DNA of 64,000 bases from DFXE01 sp032054765 (GTDB lineage Bacteria; Bacteroidota; Bacteroidia; Bacteroidales; Tannerellaceae). Both the position numbers and the translations under genes were made by a program. Shown one piece after another: positions 15,990 through 23,933 of this stretch; within the stretch, counting starts at the first letter, position 1, and each line of letters opens with the position of its first letter. The notes under the pieces are model-generated. The model saw only the letters and a list, made by a program, of their open reading frames with translations. It did no database searches and was not told where the DNA came from. The DNA is taken from positions 434,001 to 498,000 of the forward strand of contig DAMBSC010000002.1 of the NCBI GenBank assembly GCA_032054765.1, in the 5' to 3' direction.

Positions 15990-18890
15990 TTATTCCAGAA
16001 TTGTTCCTTTAATATTTGTATTCTTCAGGTTAGCGTTTCTTAAGATGCTATTATCCATAATTGCATTTTCAAGATTTGTATTTTCTAAGTTTGTATTCTC
16101 CAGGTTAGCACCTCGGAGATCTGCTCCCTTCAAATTAGCACCTTTCATATTTACTTTCTCCAAAACTGCACCTCTTAAATTTGCTCCTATAAGATTTGCA
16201 TCTACCATTGTACCACCTGAGAGGTTAGCATTTTCTAAGTTTACTCCATTCATATTGGCGCCATTTAGATTTACAGAGACTAGGTTTGCATTGTAAAGGT
16301 TTACCTTTTCTAAATTGGCCCAAACAAGATTAGCCCATTGAAGATTGGCTTCCGTTAAGTTAGCTTCTGTCAGACTAGCCCGTTCCATATTTGCTTCGGA
16401 AAAATTGGCTTTCTCCATGTTGGCTTTATTCAGGTGAGCAGCTGATAAATTGGCTTCACGCAGTTTTGTCTCACGCAGATTAGCTTCTATTAGAATAACT
16501 CTTTCCATAATCGACTTATCAAGGTTAGCCTTTTCAAGTATAGCTTTTTCCATGTTTGAATCGATCAGAATAGTCCTCTCCAGAAATGAGTGTGAAAGGT
16601 TTGCCCCCTCCAGATTCACATTCGTTAGATTCGACTTTGCCAGGTCTGCATTGACTATATATGCTTTGCTTAATCGTGATTTTTCCAGATTAGCTCCGTT
16701 AAGAGACGCATTTTCCAGATTAGCCTCTTCCAGATTTACTTCAGAAAGAACAGCTCGTTCAAAACGGGCTTCCCGTAAGTTTGCGTATTTTAAATTAGCA
16801 AATCTTAGATTTGCCTTTATCATAATTGCTTTTTCAAGGTTGGCCCTTTCCATACTTACACCGACAAGTATGCTTTCCTCAAAATTAACTCCTTTCAGAT
16901 TAGAGTTATTTAAAACAGCGCCTTCAAGCCTTGCTTTCTTTAAATCCGCATTTTCCAGGTGAACATTCTCCAGCTTAGCCCCTTCCAAATTGGTGTTAAT
17001 AAGTCTGACACCTTTTAAGTTTGCTTCTCTTAAATCAACATTTTTCAGATTTGCATCTTCTAATAAAGCTCCTTCAAGATTGGCAGCATATAACACAGAA
17101 TTACTAAGATCCGCATTCCTGAAATTAGCACCACTCAAATTACTTCCTGTTAAATTGGCTTCTATTAGTATTGTTCCACGTAATGAAGCTTTAATTAGTG
17201 AGGCATCTGTCACATTCGTATTTTCCATGATGGCTTCATCTAAGGTGGCCTCACGGATAGTTGCATTTATCAATACCGCATGAGTCAAATCAGCTTTACT
17301 TAAATCGGCTTTACTTAAGTCGACACGTTCAAGTGTAGCTTTTCTGAGATTTGCACCTGTCAGTATAGCTTCCTTTAAAGAAGCATCAGTCAAATTAATC
17401 TGTTCTAATTGGGTATTTTCAAGTCTCGTGTTATGGAGTATGGAATTTGATAAATCAGCATTCTTTAAATCAGCATCATCTAAACATGCATAGCTTAGGT
17501 CTGCCTGTTCAAGTGTTGCATTTTCAAGGTGAGCATTTTTCAGTAATGCCTTTTTCATTTGTGCACTTTTTAGATTGGCATTGGTTAAATTAGCCCCTTT
17601 CAAATCAGCATCATTTAGGTTAGCACCATTCAGATTTGCACCGACAAAGTTCACATCGGCTAAAATAGTCTGTTTTAGATTTGCTTTCACAAGATTGGTT
17701 TGTTTTAAGTTGGCTCCTGACAAGTCTGATTCCATTAGATTGGCTCCTTCCAGAGAAACCTTTTCCATTTCAGCATTTCTTAAATTAACTCCAAACATAT
17801 AAGCATTTACTAAGGAGGCATTGGTGAAGTTTATATTTTCAAGCTTTGTTGTTTCAATATGAGCTTCATACAAGTTAGTCCCTTGTAGATTAGCTTGCTC
17901 CAGATCGGCATCAATAAGGTTGACTCTCACCATATTTGCCTCTTCCAAATTAGCTTTTTTCAGGTTTACCTTTACCAGCCTTGTTTCACTTAACGATGCT
18001 CCCTTCATATCACTTTCCTCTAAATCGATATCTTCAAAAGAACTCCTTTCCAGAAGAGCCTCACTTAATAGAGCATTCTTTAGTGAGGTTTTTTTAATAT
18101 CAGCTCCCGATAGGTTGGTCTTAGTCAGATTTACTTCGTTAGCAACCATATCAATGATATATATTTTATTCATGTCGGCACCAGAAAGATTACTTCCTGT
18201 CAAAATAATCCGTCCTAATGTTCCATGGTGCAAATTCGCTTCCTGCATATTTGAATTTACCAAAGACGCATCTTCGAGAGTAACACCCGGCAAAAAAGCT
18301 TTTTGCAAGTCCGCCTGATATCCTTTAAAGTAATACTCCTCATCACTTATTTTAAATAATAGATTCAACACAGTTGGTATTTCGTTGGCCGGAGATTCCT
18401 TATAATTTATAATATATTTAGGAGTTCCTGTTAATGTTCTAATATGGTAACAAAGAACATCGAAGACAGATTTACTAAACTTTTCAGGGTGTTCTTTTAC
18501 CAGAAAGTAGAGATTATGAGCACCTCCTATTCTTGAAGATTCTTGTTCGCTGCCAAGCAATTCTACTCCTTTTGTAAAACGATTATTTTGTTGGGTAATA
18601 TCTTCCAGCTGGTATTGTTCTTTTTGTTGTTGAGCCAATATATTCTGTCCGACAATTTTTTTTCGTGTCAATTGAATGAGATAAACAATGGCGATCACAG
18701 CAAAAACCGCAGCCCAAACTAAATAAAAGTCTCTAAGGTTTGATATTCCGAACGTATATAATTCACCTAAGTTTATATTCGTCAACCTTTCTAATGCTAT
18801 AAGTAGATAGGGAAGAAAAAAGAAAAATAGTAATAGAAACAACATCCCATGCTTTTTTAAAAAGCCTTCTTCCTTATTATTTTCATTCAT
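15990..18890 (-). CDS. Giant membrane-anchored pentapeptide-repeat protein
   Basis: 966 aa. Two hydrophobic helices (about residues 15-35 and 50-71) are followed by a linker and a conserved module (NRFTKGVELLGSEQES..GGAHNLYFLVKEHP, about 100-160). From about residue 190 to the end almost every five residues fit A(D/N)LXX, roughly 150 pentapeptides, which would fold into a right-handed quadrilateral beta-helix of about 38 coils, near 18 nm long by simple geometry. The repeats continue to the last residues, with no capping domain. The function of such proteins is mostly unknown; DNA-mimic gyrase protection is known only for much shorter proteins. A -7 box (TATTTTTG on the minus strand, 18926-18933) is upstream. 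The gene is divergent from recQ. Confidence 0.92.
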   Translation of the reverse strand: MNENNKEEGFLKKHGMLFLLLFFFFLPYLLIALERLTNINLGELYTFGISNLRDFYLVWAAVFAVIAIVYLIQLTRKKIVGQNILAQQQKEQYQLEDITQQNNRFTKGVELLGSEQESSRIGGAHNLYFLVKEHPEKFSKSVFDVLCYHIRTLTGTPKYIINYKESPANEIPTVLNLLFKISDEEYYFKGYQADLQKAFLPGVTLEDASLVNSNMQEANLHHGTLGRIILTGSNLSGADMNKIYIIDMVANEVNLTKTNLSGADIKKTSLKNALLSEALLERSSFEDIDLEESDMKGASLSETRLVKVNLKKANLEEANMVRVNLIDADLEQANLQGTNLYEAHIETTKLENINFTNASLVNAYMFGVNLRNAEMEKVSLEGANLMESDLSGANLKQTNLVKANLKQTILADVNFVGANLNGANLNDADLKGANLTNANLKSAQMKKALLKNAHLENATLEQADLSYACLDDADLKNADLSNSILHNTRLENTQLEQINLTDASLKEAILTGANLRKATLERVDLSKADLSKADLTHAVLINATIREATLDEAIMENTNVTDASLIKASLRGTILIEANLTGSNLSGANFRNADLSNSVLYAANLEGALLEDANLKNVDLREANLKGVRLINTNLEGAKLENVHLENADLKKARLEGAVLNNSNLKGVNFEESILVGVSMERANLEKAIMIKANLRFANLKYANLREARFERAVLSEVNLEEANLENASLNGANLEKSRLSKAYIVNADLAKSNLTNVNLEGANLSHSFLERTILIDSNMEKAILEKANLDKSIMERVILIEANLRETKLREANLSAAHLNKANMEKANFSEANMERASLTEANLTEANLQWANLVWANLEKVNLYNANLVSVNLNGANMNGVNLENANLSGGTMVDANLIGANLRGAVLEKVNMKGANLKGADLRGANLENTNLENTNLENAIMDNSILRNANLKNTNIKGTILE

Positions 18891-19024
18891 AATTACTTAA
18901 TTTATTCACAGTAGCAAGTTTCCAGCAAAAATATAAAATAATTAAGAAGTATTAGAGCTTATTAAAAATAATCCCATCATTTTTTTCTAAGTTTGTCTTT
19001 GGTTCCTAAATTATTCCAATACCT

Positions 19025-20878
19025 ATGAAAGAATTAGAATTATTATTAAAGAAGTTCTTTGGTTACAGTAACTTTCGGCCATTGCAAGCCGAAATTATAC
19101 AACGAACCATACAAAAGAAAGACTCACTGGTCTTAATGCCGACGGGAGGTGGTAAATCGATATGTTATCAACTGCCTGCTATTTATATGCAAGGAACCTC
19201 TATTGTTATCTCTCCTTTAATTGCTTTAATGAAAGATCAAGTCGGAGCCTTGATATCAAACGGGGTCCCGGCTTTCGCTCTTAACAGTATGATGCCGGAA
19301 GAAGAACGCCAACGAATAAGACAGCAATGTATCCTGGGAAATGTAAAACTCCTGTATCTGTCTCCTGAAGGCTTTATCAGCGAAATCGATCGTCTTCTTC
19401 CTCTTTTGGATATATCTTTAATTGCTATTGATGAGGCACATTGTATTTCCAGATGGGGACATGATTTCCGGCCTGAGTATACTCAGTTAGGAATTATTAA
19501 AGAACGTTTTCCCAATCTACCGGTTGTAGCACTTACGGCTACTGCAGATAAAATTACACGCACCGATATCGTTGATCAACTGACACTAAAAGAACCTCAA
19601 ACATTTATCTCTTCTTTCGACCGTCCTAATTTATCTCTTAATGTACGACGCGGACTTGGTAAACGTGAAAAGATAACTACTATCGTGCATTTTATACGCA
19701 ATCACAAAGAGCAAAGTGGTATAATTTACTGTATGAAAAGAGCAGATACGGAAGCTGTTGCCGAAGCATTATCCAACATATATAATATAAAAGCAACCGC
19801 TTATCATGCCGGTCTATCAGCTCCGCTTAGAGAGAAGGCACAAAATGAATTTATCAACGACAATGTACAGGTTGTTTGTGCTACTATTGCCTTTGGTATG
19901 GGAATTGATAAGAGTAATGTTCGCTGGGTAATTCATTATAATATGCCGGGGAGTATTGAGAACTATTATCAGGAAATAGGACGTGCAGGAAGGGATGGTC
20001 TGAAAAGTGATACGCTTCTCTTTTACTCATTGGGGGATCTGGTACTGCTTCGTCGCTTTGCCGAGGATAGCGGACAGAATGATATAAATCTTGAGAAGCT
20101 TAATCGCATGCAACGTTATTGTGAAACGGATATTTGCCGCAGACGTATACTTCTCAGTTATTTTGGAGAAGAAATAGAGCACGACTGTGGAAATTGCGAT
20201 GTATGCCAAAACCCTCCGGAACGTTTCGATGGCAGTATACTTGTTCAAAAAGCATTAAGTGCGATTGCACGTACGGAAGAACAAATAGGTATGCAGATGT
20301 TGATAGATATTCTTCGAGCATCAGCCAGAACTGAACTGATACAGTTAGGATATGACCGGTTAAAAACATATGGTGCCGGACGTGATCTACCCTATAAAAT
20401 ATGGAAAGAGTATATTTACCAGATGTTACAACTGGGATATATTGAAATAGATTATCTAAATGCCAACACATTAAAGATTACTCCTTTAGGAAAGAAAGTA
20501 TTATATGGAGAAGCCAAAGCATTACTAACTACTTACCGCGAACCTGAAGAGATTATCAAACCTGTGAAGGAGAAAAAAGTAAAAGAGAAAAAAAGTTCAT
20601 CAAAGAGCCGTCCTATTCAGATTATAGAAGCCGACAGTATAGAAGAAGCCTTAATGGACTCACTCCGTCAGCTCCGAAAAAATATTGCGCAACAAGAAGG
20701 GGTTCCTTCCTATATTGTTTTTTCAGATGCAGCCTTACAGGATATGGTTTTTAAAAAGCCGGTTACAACAGATGCTTTTGGAGAAGTAAAAGGAGTAGGA
20801 GAAGTTAAACAGGAAAAATACGGAAAAGTATTTGTAGCCCTTATACGCCATGTCTTGAAAATACCTAAAAATAAATAA
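19025..20878 (+). CDS. recQ: ATP-dependent DNA helicase RecQ
   Basis: 617 aa. SF2 helicase motifs: FRPLQAEII, Walker A MPTGGGKS, DEAH box in AIDEAHCISRWGHDFRP, TATAD, and motif VI QEIGRAGRDG. The RecQ zinc module is seen as CETDICRRRILLSYFG..CGNCDVC, followed by a winged-helix domain (about 400-500) and a C-terminal HRDC-like domain (about 535-612). It unwinds DNA 3'-5' in recombinational repair. A -7 box TAAGTTTG (18988-18995) lies upstream. Its stop is only 2 bp from the stop of the converging gene on the other strand. Confidence 0.96.
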   Translation: MKELELLLKKFFGYSNFRPLQAEIIQRTIQKKDSLVLMPTGGGKSICYQLPAIYMQGTSIVISPLIALMKDQVGALISNGVPAFALNSMMPEEERQRIRQQCILGNVKLLYLSPEGFISEIDRLLPLLDISLIAIDEAHCISRWGHDFRPEYTQLGIIKERFPNLPVVALTATADKITRTDIVDQLTLKEPQTFISSFDRPNLSLNVRRGLGKREKITTIVHFIRNHKEQSGIIYCMKRADTEAVAEALSNIYNIKATAYHAGLSAPLREKAQNEFINDNVQVVCATIAFGMGIDKSNVRWVIHYNMPGSIENYYQEIGRAGRDGLKSDTLLFYSLGDLVLLRRFAEDSGQNDINLEKLNRMQRYCETDICRRRILLSYFGEEIEHDCGNCDVCQNPPERFDGSILVQKALSAIARTEEQIGMQMLIDILRASARTELIQLGYDRLKTYGAGRDLPYKIWKEYIYQMLQLGYIEIDYLNANTLKITPLGKKVLYGEAKALLTTYREPEEIIKPVKEKKVKEKKSSSKSRPIQIIEADSIEEALMDSLRQLRKNIAQQEGVPSYIVFSDAALQDMVFKKPVTTDAFGEVKGVGEVKQEKYGKVFVALIRHVLKIPKNK

Positions 20879-20880
20879 CA

Positions 20881-21507
20881 TTAAGGGTACTCGGTATACG
20901 TTTTCCAGGCCTGTGCTCTTTTTTTATTGCGTCTTTTGTTCCGTTCTGTTTTATTAAAAATACCCATTAGAAGATCATTCATAGAAAAAGTAACTATTAC
21001 ACCTCCAACAAAACCTCCTCGTTGCTGGCCATCTTTTACATTTGTATTGTAAATATTAGTTGCTTGTGCTGCTACCGAAACAGGAGTATTCTTGATTTGT
21101 ATACGGTTCTTATCCCGTAGATCAGGCATGGCAAAAGCTGGACTTTCGGATACGTCGGCTGAGTCTGTCCTTAAGGTATTTTTATGCGCATAGATCAAAT
21201 ACACTGCAGGTGGAATTGACTGATGAAAAGGCATATCAGTATTCGAAGAATCAGGGGAAACCGAAAGATCAAAATCTTTACTAATCGGTAAAAGAGGAGG
21301 AGCTGATAATAATTCAGGTTGAAGGCCATCAGTATTTATAAATGTTCCTGATTCTATGGCCTTCTTTGTTTCGGGATTAAGTTGTATCTTCTGTTTACCT
21401 GATAGTACATCTTCAAGCCATAGCGAATCTTTTTTTGTCCACTGAGCATAAAGAGTTCCTGTACTATGCATACAGATAAATAACAATACAATCCATTTTT
21501 TCTCCAT
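20881..21507 (-). CDS. Secreted protein of unknown function
   Basis: 208 aa with a signal peptide (1-22, ending LYAQ). The mature part begins WTKKDSLWLEDVLSGKQKIQLNPETKKAI, has a low-complexity Ser/Pro middle, a segment VYLIYAHKNTLRT, and a C-terminal region (GGFVGGVIVTFSMNDLLMGIFNKTERNKRRNKKRA) that is glycine-rich then very basic. I do not recognise the family with certainty; it has the look of a Bacteroidales DUF protein. A -7 box on the minus strand (21600-21607) lies about 93 bp upstream. It converges on recQ. Confidence 0.65.
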   Translation of the reverse strand: MEKKWIVLLFICMHSTGTLYAQWTKKDSLWLEDVLSGKQKIQLNPETKKAIESGTFINTDGLQPELLSAPPLLPISKDFDLSVSPDSSNTDMPFHQSIPPAVYLIYAHKNTLRTDSADVSESPAFAMPDLRDKNRIQIKNTPVSVAAQATNIYNTNVKDGQQRGGFVGGVIVTFSMNDLLMGIFNKTERNKRRNKKRAQAWKTYTEYP

Positions 21508-21608
21508 ACCTATTTGATTTACCGGCTGAAAGATAAAGAAGACAGGTAAGTTGCGTCAAATTATTTTCTTAATTAAATAAAATAGACTGTTGAAATTAGC
21601 AAAAATAA

Positions 21609-21629
21609 AAGGCCGGAATATCCGGCCTT
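21609..21629 (-). terminator. Rho-independent terminator of dps
   Basis: Perfect 9-bp stem AAGGCCGGA (21609-21617) / TCCGGCCTT (21621-21629). On the minus strand the 3' arm runs into TTTTATTTTT, 30 bp after the dps stop codon. Confidence 0.9.
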
Positions 21630-21659
21630 AACAATAATATACGGCATTATAACAATTGT

Positions 21660-22145
21660 TTACTTACAACCATCTGTCAGGAAAGCAACCAGCATCCAGA
21701 CTGTCTTTTCCTGTTCTTTCAGGTAATCACTCATCAAGGCAACAGTCGACTCATCATTCACTTCTGAAGCTAATGATAGTAATTTACGTTCTTCTGCGAT
21801 CAATATATTTAATGTCTCTAATATGTTTTTTACAGCTTCAGGACCACAAGAAATTCCCGTGATTTCTTTTATTTTCGTATCTTTCAAATAATCACTGAAT
21901 TTATTAGAAGGCACACCGCCCAACATAAGGATGCGTTCAGCAATCTCATCCACTTTTTCGGCAGCATCATCATACATATCCTCAAACTTTTCATGGAGTA
22001 CGTAAAAGCTAGGCCCTTTTATATTCCAATGATGTCCACGCAAATTTGTATAAAACACTTGAAAATCTGCTAATAATTGTTGTAAACCTGATACTACTTT
22101 AGTTATACCTGTAGGATCTAAATTCAAAAAATCTGTTGTTCTCAT
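21660..22145 (-). CDS. dps: Dps-family iron-storage and DNA-protection protein
   Basis: 161 aa, the usual Dps length. Ferroxidase-site residues appear in LRGHHWNIKGPSF and in KFEDMYDDAAEKVDEIAERI, as in Dps dodecamers, where sites form between subunits. It oxidises ferrous iron with peroxide and stores it, protecting DNA in oxidative stress. It has a well-formed Bacteroidetes promoter upstream (-33 TTTG, 20 bp, -7 TAATTTTG) overlapped by a 26-bp palindrome that could bind a redox regulator. A strong terminator follows, so it is monocistronic. Confidence 0.95.
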   Translation of the reverse strand: MRTTDFLNLDPTGITKVVSGLQQLLADFQVFYTNLRGHHWNIKGPSFYVLHEKFEDMYDDAAEKVDEIAERILMLGGVPSNKFSDYLKDTKIKEITGISCGPEAVKNILETLNILIAEERKLLSLASEVNDESTVALMSDYLKEQEKTVWMLVAFLTDGCK

Positions 22146-22170
22146 AATGATATTTTTTATTGTTGTTTTT

Positions 22171-22211
22171 TACTTGTCACAAAATTACGACAAGTAAGAA
22201 TGCCTGTCAAA
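22171..22211 (-). promoter_or_regulatory. dps promoter with overlapping palindromic operator candidate
   Basis: On the minus strand, TTTG (22211-22208), a 20-bp gap and TAATTTTG (22187-22180) fit the Bacteroidetes sigma-ABfr consensus. A perfect inverted repeat TACTTGTC-N10-GACAAGTA (22171-22196) covers the -7 box and the likely start site, a typical repressor position. It is unlike the ATAG-N7-CTAT OxyR pattern. Confidence 0.7.
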
Positions 22212-22284
22212 CAGATAATCTCTATATACAATAGAGCTATTCTATAAACATATTTTATAGTATAAATAATAAATGATGTAAAGA

Positions 22285-22316
22285 TTGGCAGTTATTATAC
22301 TTTTTGGTTAATTTTG
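22285..22316 (+). promoter_or_regulatory. Promoter of the DUF3078 gene
   Basis: TTG (22285-22287), 21-bp gap and TAATTTTG (22309-22316). It places the transcript start near 22323, which rules out the ATG at 22314 and supports the start at 22356. Confidence 0.6.
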
Positions 22317-22355
22317 CGTTTAATATGTAGGTATAAAACGATAAACTCTGGTCTT

Positions 22356-23921
22356 ATGATGTTCAGAAACTCTTGTGTACATGTTGTTTTTATATTGTTA
22401 TTTACATTGGTTCAGGTGCATGCTCAAACGACGCGTGTTATTCCGGCATCCGGTAATACCACCACTTCTTCCGATACGATCCCAGCTTTAAGTCCTGATG
22501 ATCCCAGTTTAAATCAGATTATCGATATAAGAAAACAATTTGATAAACAGAACAGGACATATTCCGTACCTGCACGCCCCAGTTCCGATTTATTACGATT
22601 TATAAAGAAAGATGAACCAACCATTTCTCCTGAAGCTCTTTATTGGGCACGTTTGGTTAGAGATGCTTCTACTATATTTTCGTATAATATGACATTCCGT
22701 GATACTATAATTGCGGATCCTATATTCATTACCCCTTTATTCAGAGGCAATGTTTTACCTGATGATTTTACATTCTTTCATAAAGATAGTCTTTATCCAA
22801 AAGATAAAGATCCCTATGCTTCTTTATATAAACCGGATACCACTGTCTTTGCTCAACTTAAAATGAAGAAAAAAGTAAATGATATGCTATGGGATAATCT
22901 GGAAAGAAATAGCTTAGACTTATATAAATATTCAGTAAGGGATTTACCTGGTGAAACTATAAAAACAAGCTATATCAGAAAACCTATTGATGAGAATATC
23001 AGCTTAAAAGTAGAACCGGAAATCAGTTTTACTGATTTAGAAGCACCTGCAAAATTCATACCCGACAGATTATACTGGCGTTCGGCATTTGAAAGCGCTA
23101 TTCAGTTTTCTCAAAACTATATTTCCCCCAACTGGCATAAAGGAGGAGCCAGCAACTTGAATCTCTTTACGAAGAATCATCTTAAGTATGATTATAATAA
23201 AGACAAAATTCAATTTACTAATGAACTGGAATTGAAAGTTAGTTTCTATAATGCACCCAATGATACAATCCGAAAATATAAAATTGGGGAAGACCTGTTG
23301 AGATACCATACAAACTTCGGTTATAAAGCTTTTAATAAATGGTATTATACTCTTGACGGAGAATTCAAAACACAGATGTTTAAGAACTACAAGGAAAATG
23401 AGGATATGGTACAGGCCGCTTTCCTTGCTCCATTCTCTATAAATTTAGGTATTGGTATGAAATATGACCTTACGAAACAATTCAAGAAGAATAAACATAA
23501 AAAACTGACACTAAGTGTAAACCTTGCACCTGCCTCCTATACCTTTATGTATAGTATAAAGAAAGATTCGCTTATGGATTTAGCCCGTCATGGTTTTGAA
23601 GAAAGAATAGATCCTCCGGTTGGTCGAGATGAAAATAGGTTTAAACATGCGTTAAGCCGTTTCGGTTCCACCATACGTGCAGACATGACCATGAACTTCA
23701 ACCGAAATATCAGTTGGCAATCGCGTGTATACTACTTTACGACATACGAAAATGTTGTAGCAGAGTTTGAAAACACGTTAGTGATGGCCATCACCCGCCA
23801 TTTCTCCACACGTATATATGCCCATATCCGATATGACGATTCGGTTGCAAAGAATCCAGACTTCGACAGTCATTTCCAGATAAATCAGATGTTAAGTTTC
23901 GGATTCAATTATAAGTGGTAA
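22356..23921 (+). CDS. DUF3078-type outer-membrane-associated protein
   Basis: About 521 aa. The start at 22356 (MMFRNSCVHVV) is chosen because the promoter lies at 22285-22316 and because it leaves a normal signal peptide ending VHAQ. Residues about 240-430 carry the family pattern NWHKGGASNLNLF, YNKDKIQFTNELELK, KIGEDLLRYHTNFGYKAF and KWYYTLDGEFKTQ; strands continue to the C-terminal FGFNYKW, which ends in an aromatic residue as outer-membrane barrels do. The function of DUF3078 proteins is not known. It is divergent from dps. Confidence 0.8.
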   Translation: MMFRNSCVHVVFILLFTLVQVHAQTTRVIPASGNTTTSSDTIPALSPDDPSLNQIIDIRKQFDKQNRTYSVPARPSSDLLRFIKKDEPTISPEALYWARLVRDASTIFSYNMTFRDTIIADPIFITPLFRGNVLPDDFTFFHKDSLYPKDKDPYASLYKPDTTVFAQLKMKKKVNDMLWDNLERNSLDLYKYSVRDLPGETIKTSYIRKPIDENISLKVEPEISFTDLEAPAKFIPDRLYWRSAFESAIQFSQNYISPNWHKGGASNLNLFTKNHLKYDYNKDKIQFTNELELKVSFYNAPNDTIRKYKIGEDLLRYHTNFGYKAFNKWYYTLDGEFKTQMFKNYKENEDMVQAAFLAPFSINLGIGMKYDLTKQFKKNKHKKLTLSVNLAPASYTFMYSIKKDSLMDLARHGFEERIDPPVGRDENRFKHALSRFGSTIRADMTMNFNRNISWQSRVYYFTTYENVVAEFENTLVMAITRHFSTRIYAHIRYDDSVAKNPDFDSHFQINQMLSFGFNYKW

Positions 23922-23933
23922 CTCTTTTGACTA

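Noticed and set aside
16045..18318. Several plus-strand open frames of 75-170 aa opposite the pentapeptide gene
   Set aside because: They are antisense images of the repeated codons of the pentapeptide protein, with low-complexity Ala/Phe/Ser translations and no start signals.
22314..22355. Upstream ATG at 22314 as the start of the DUF3078 protein
   Set aside because: It overlaps the -7 box at 22309-22316; the ATG at 22356 gives a normal signal peptide.
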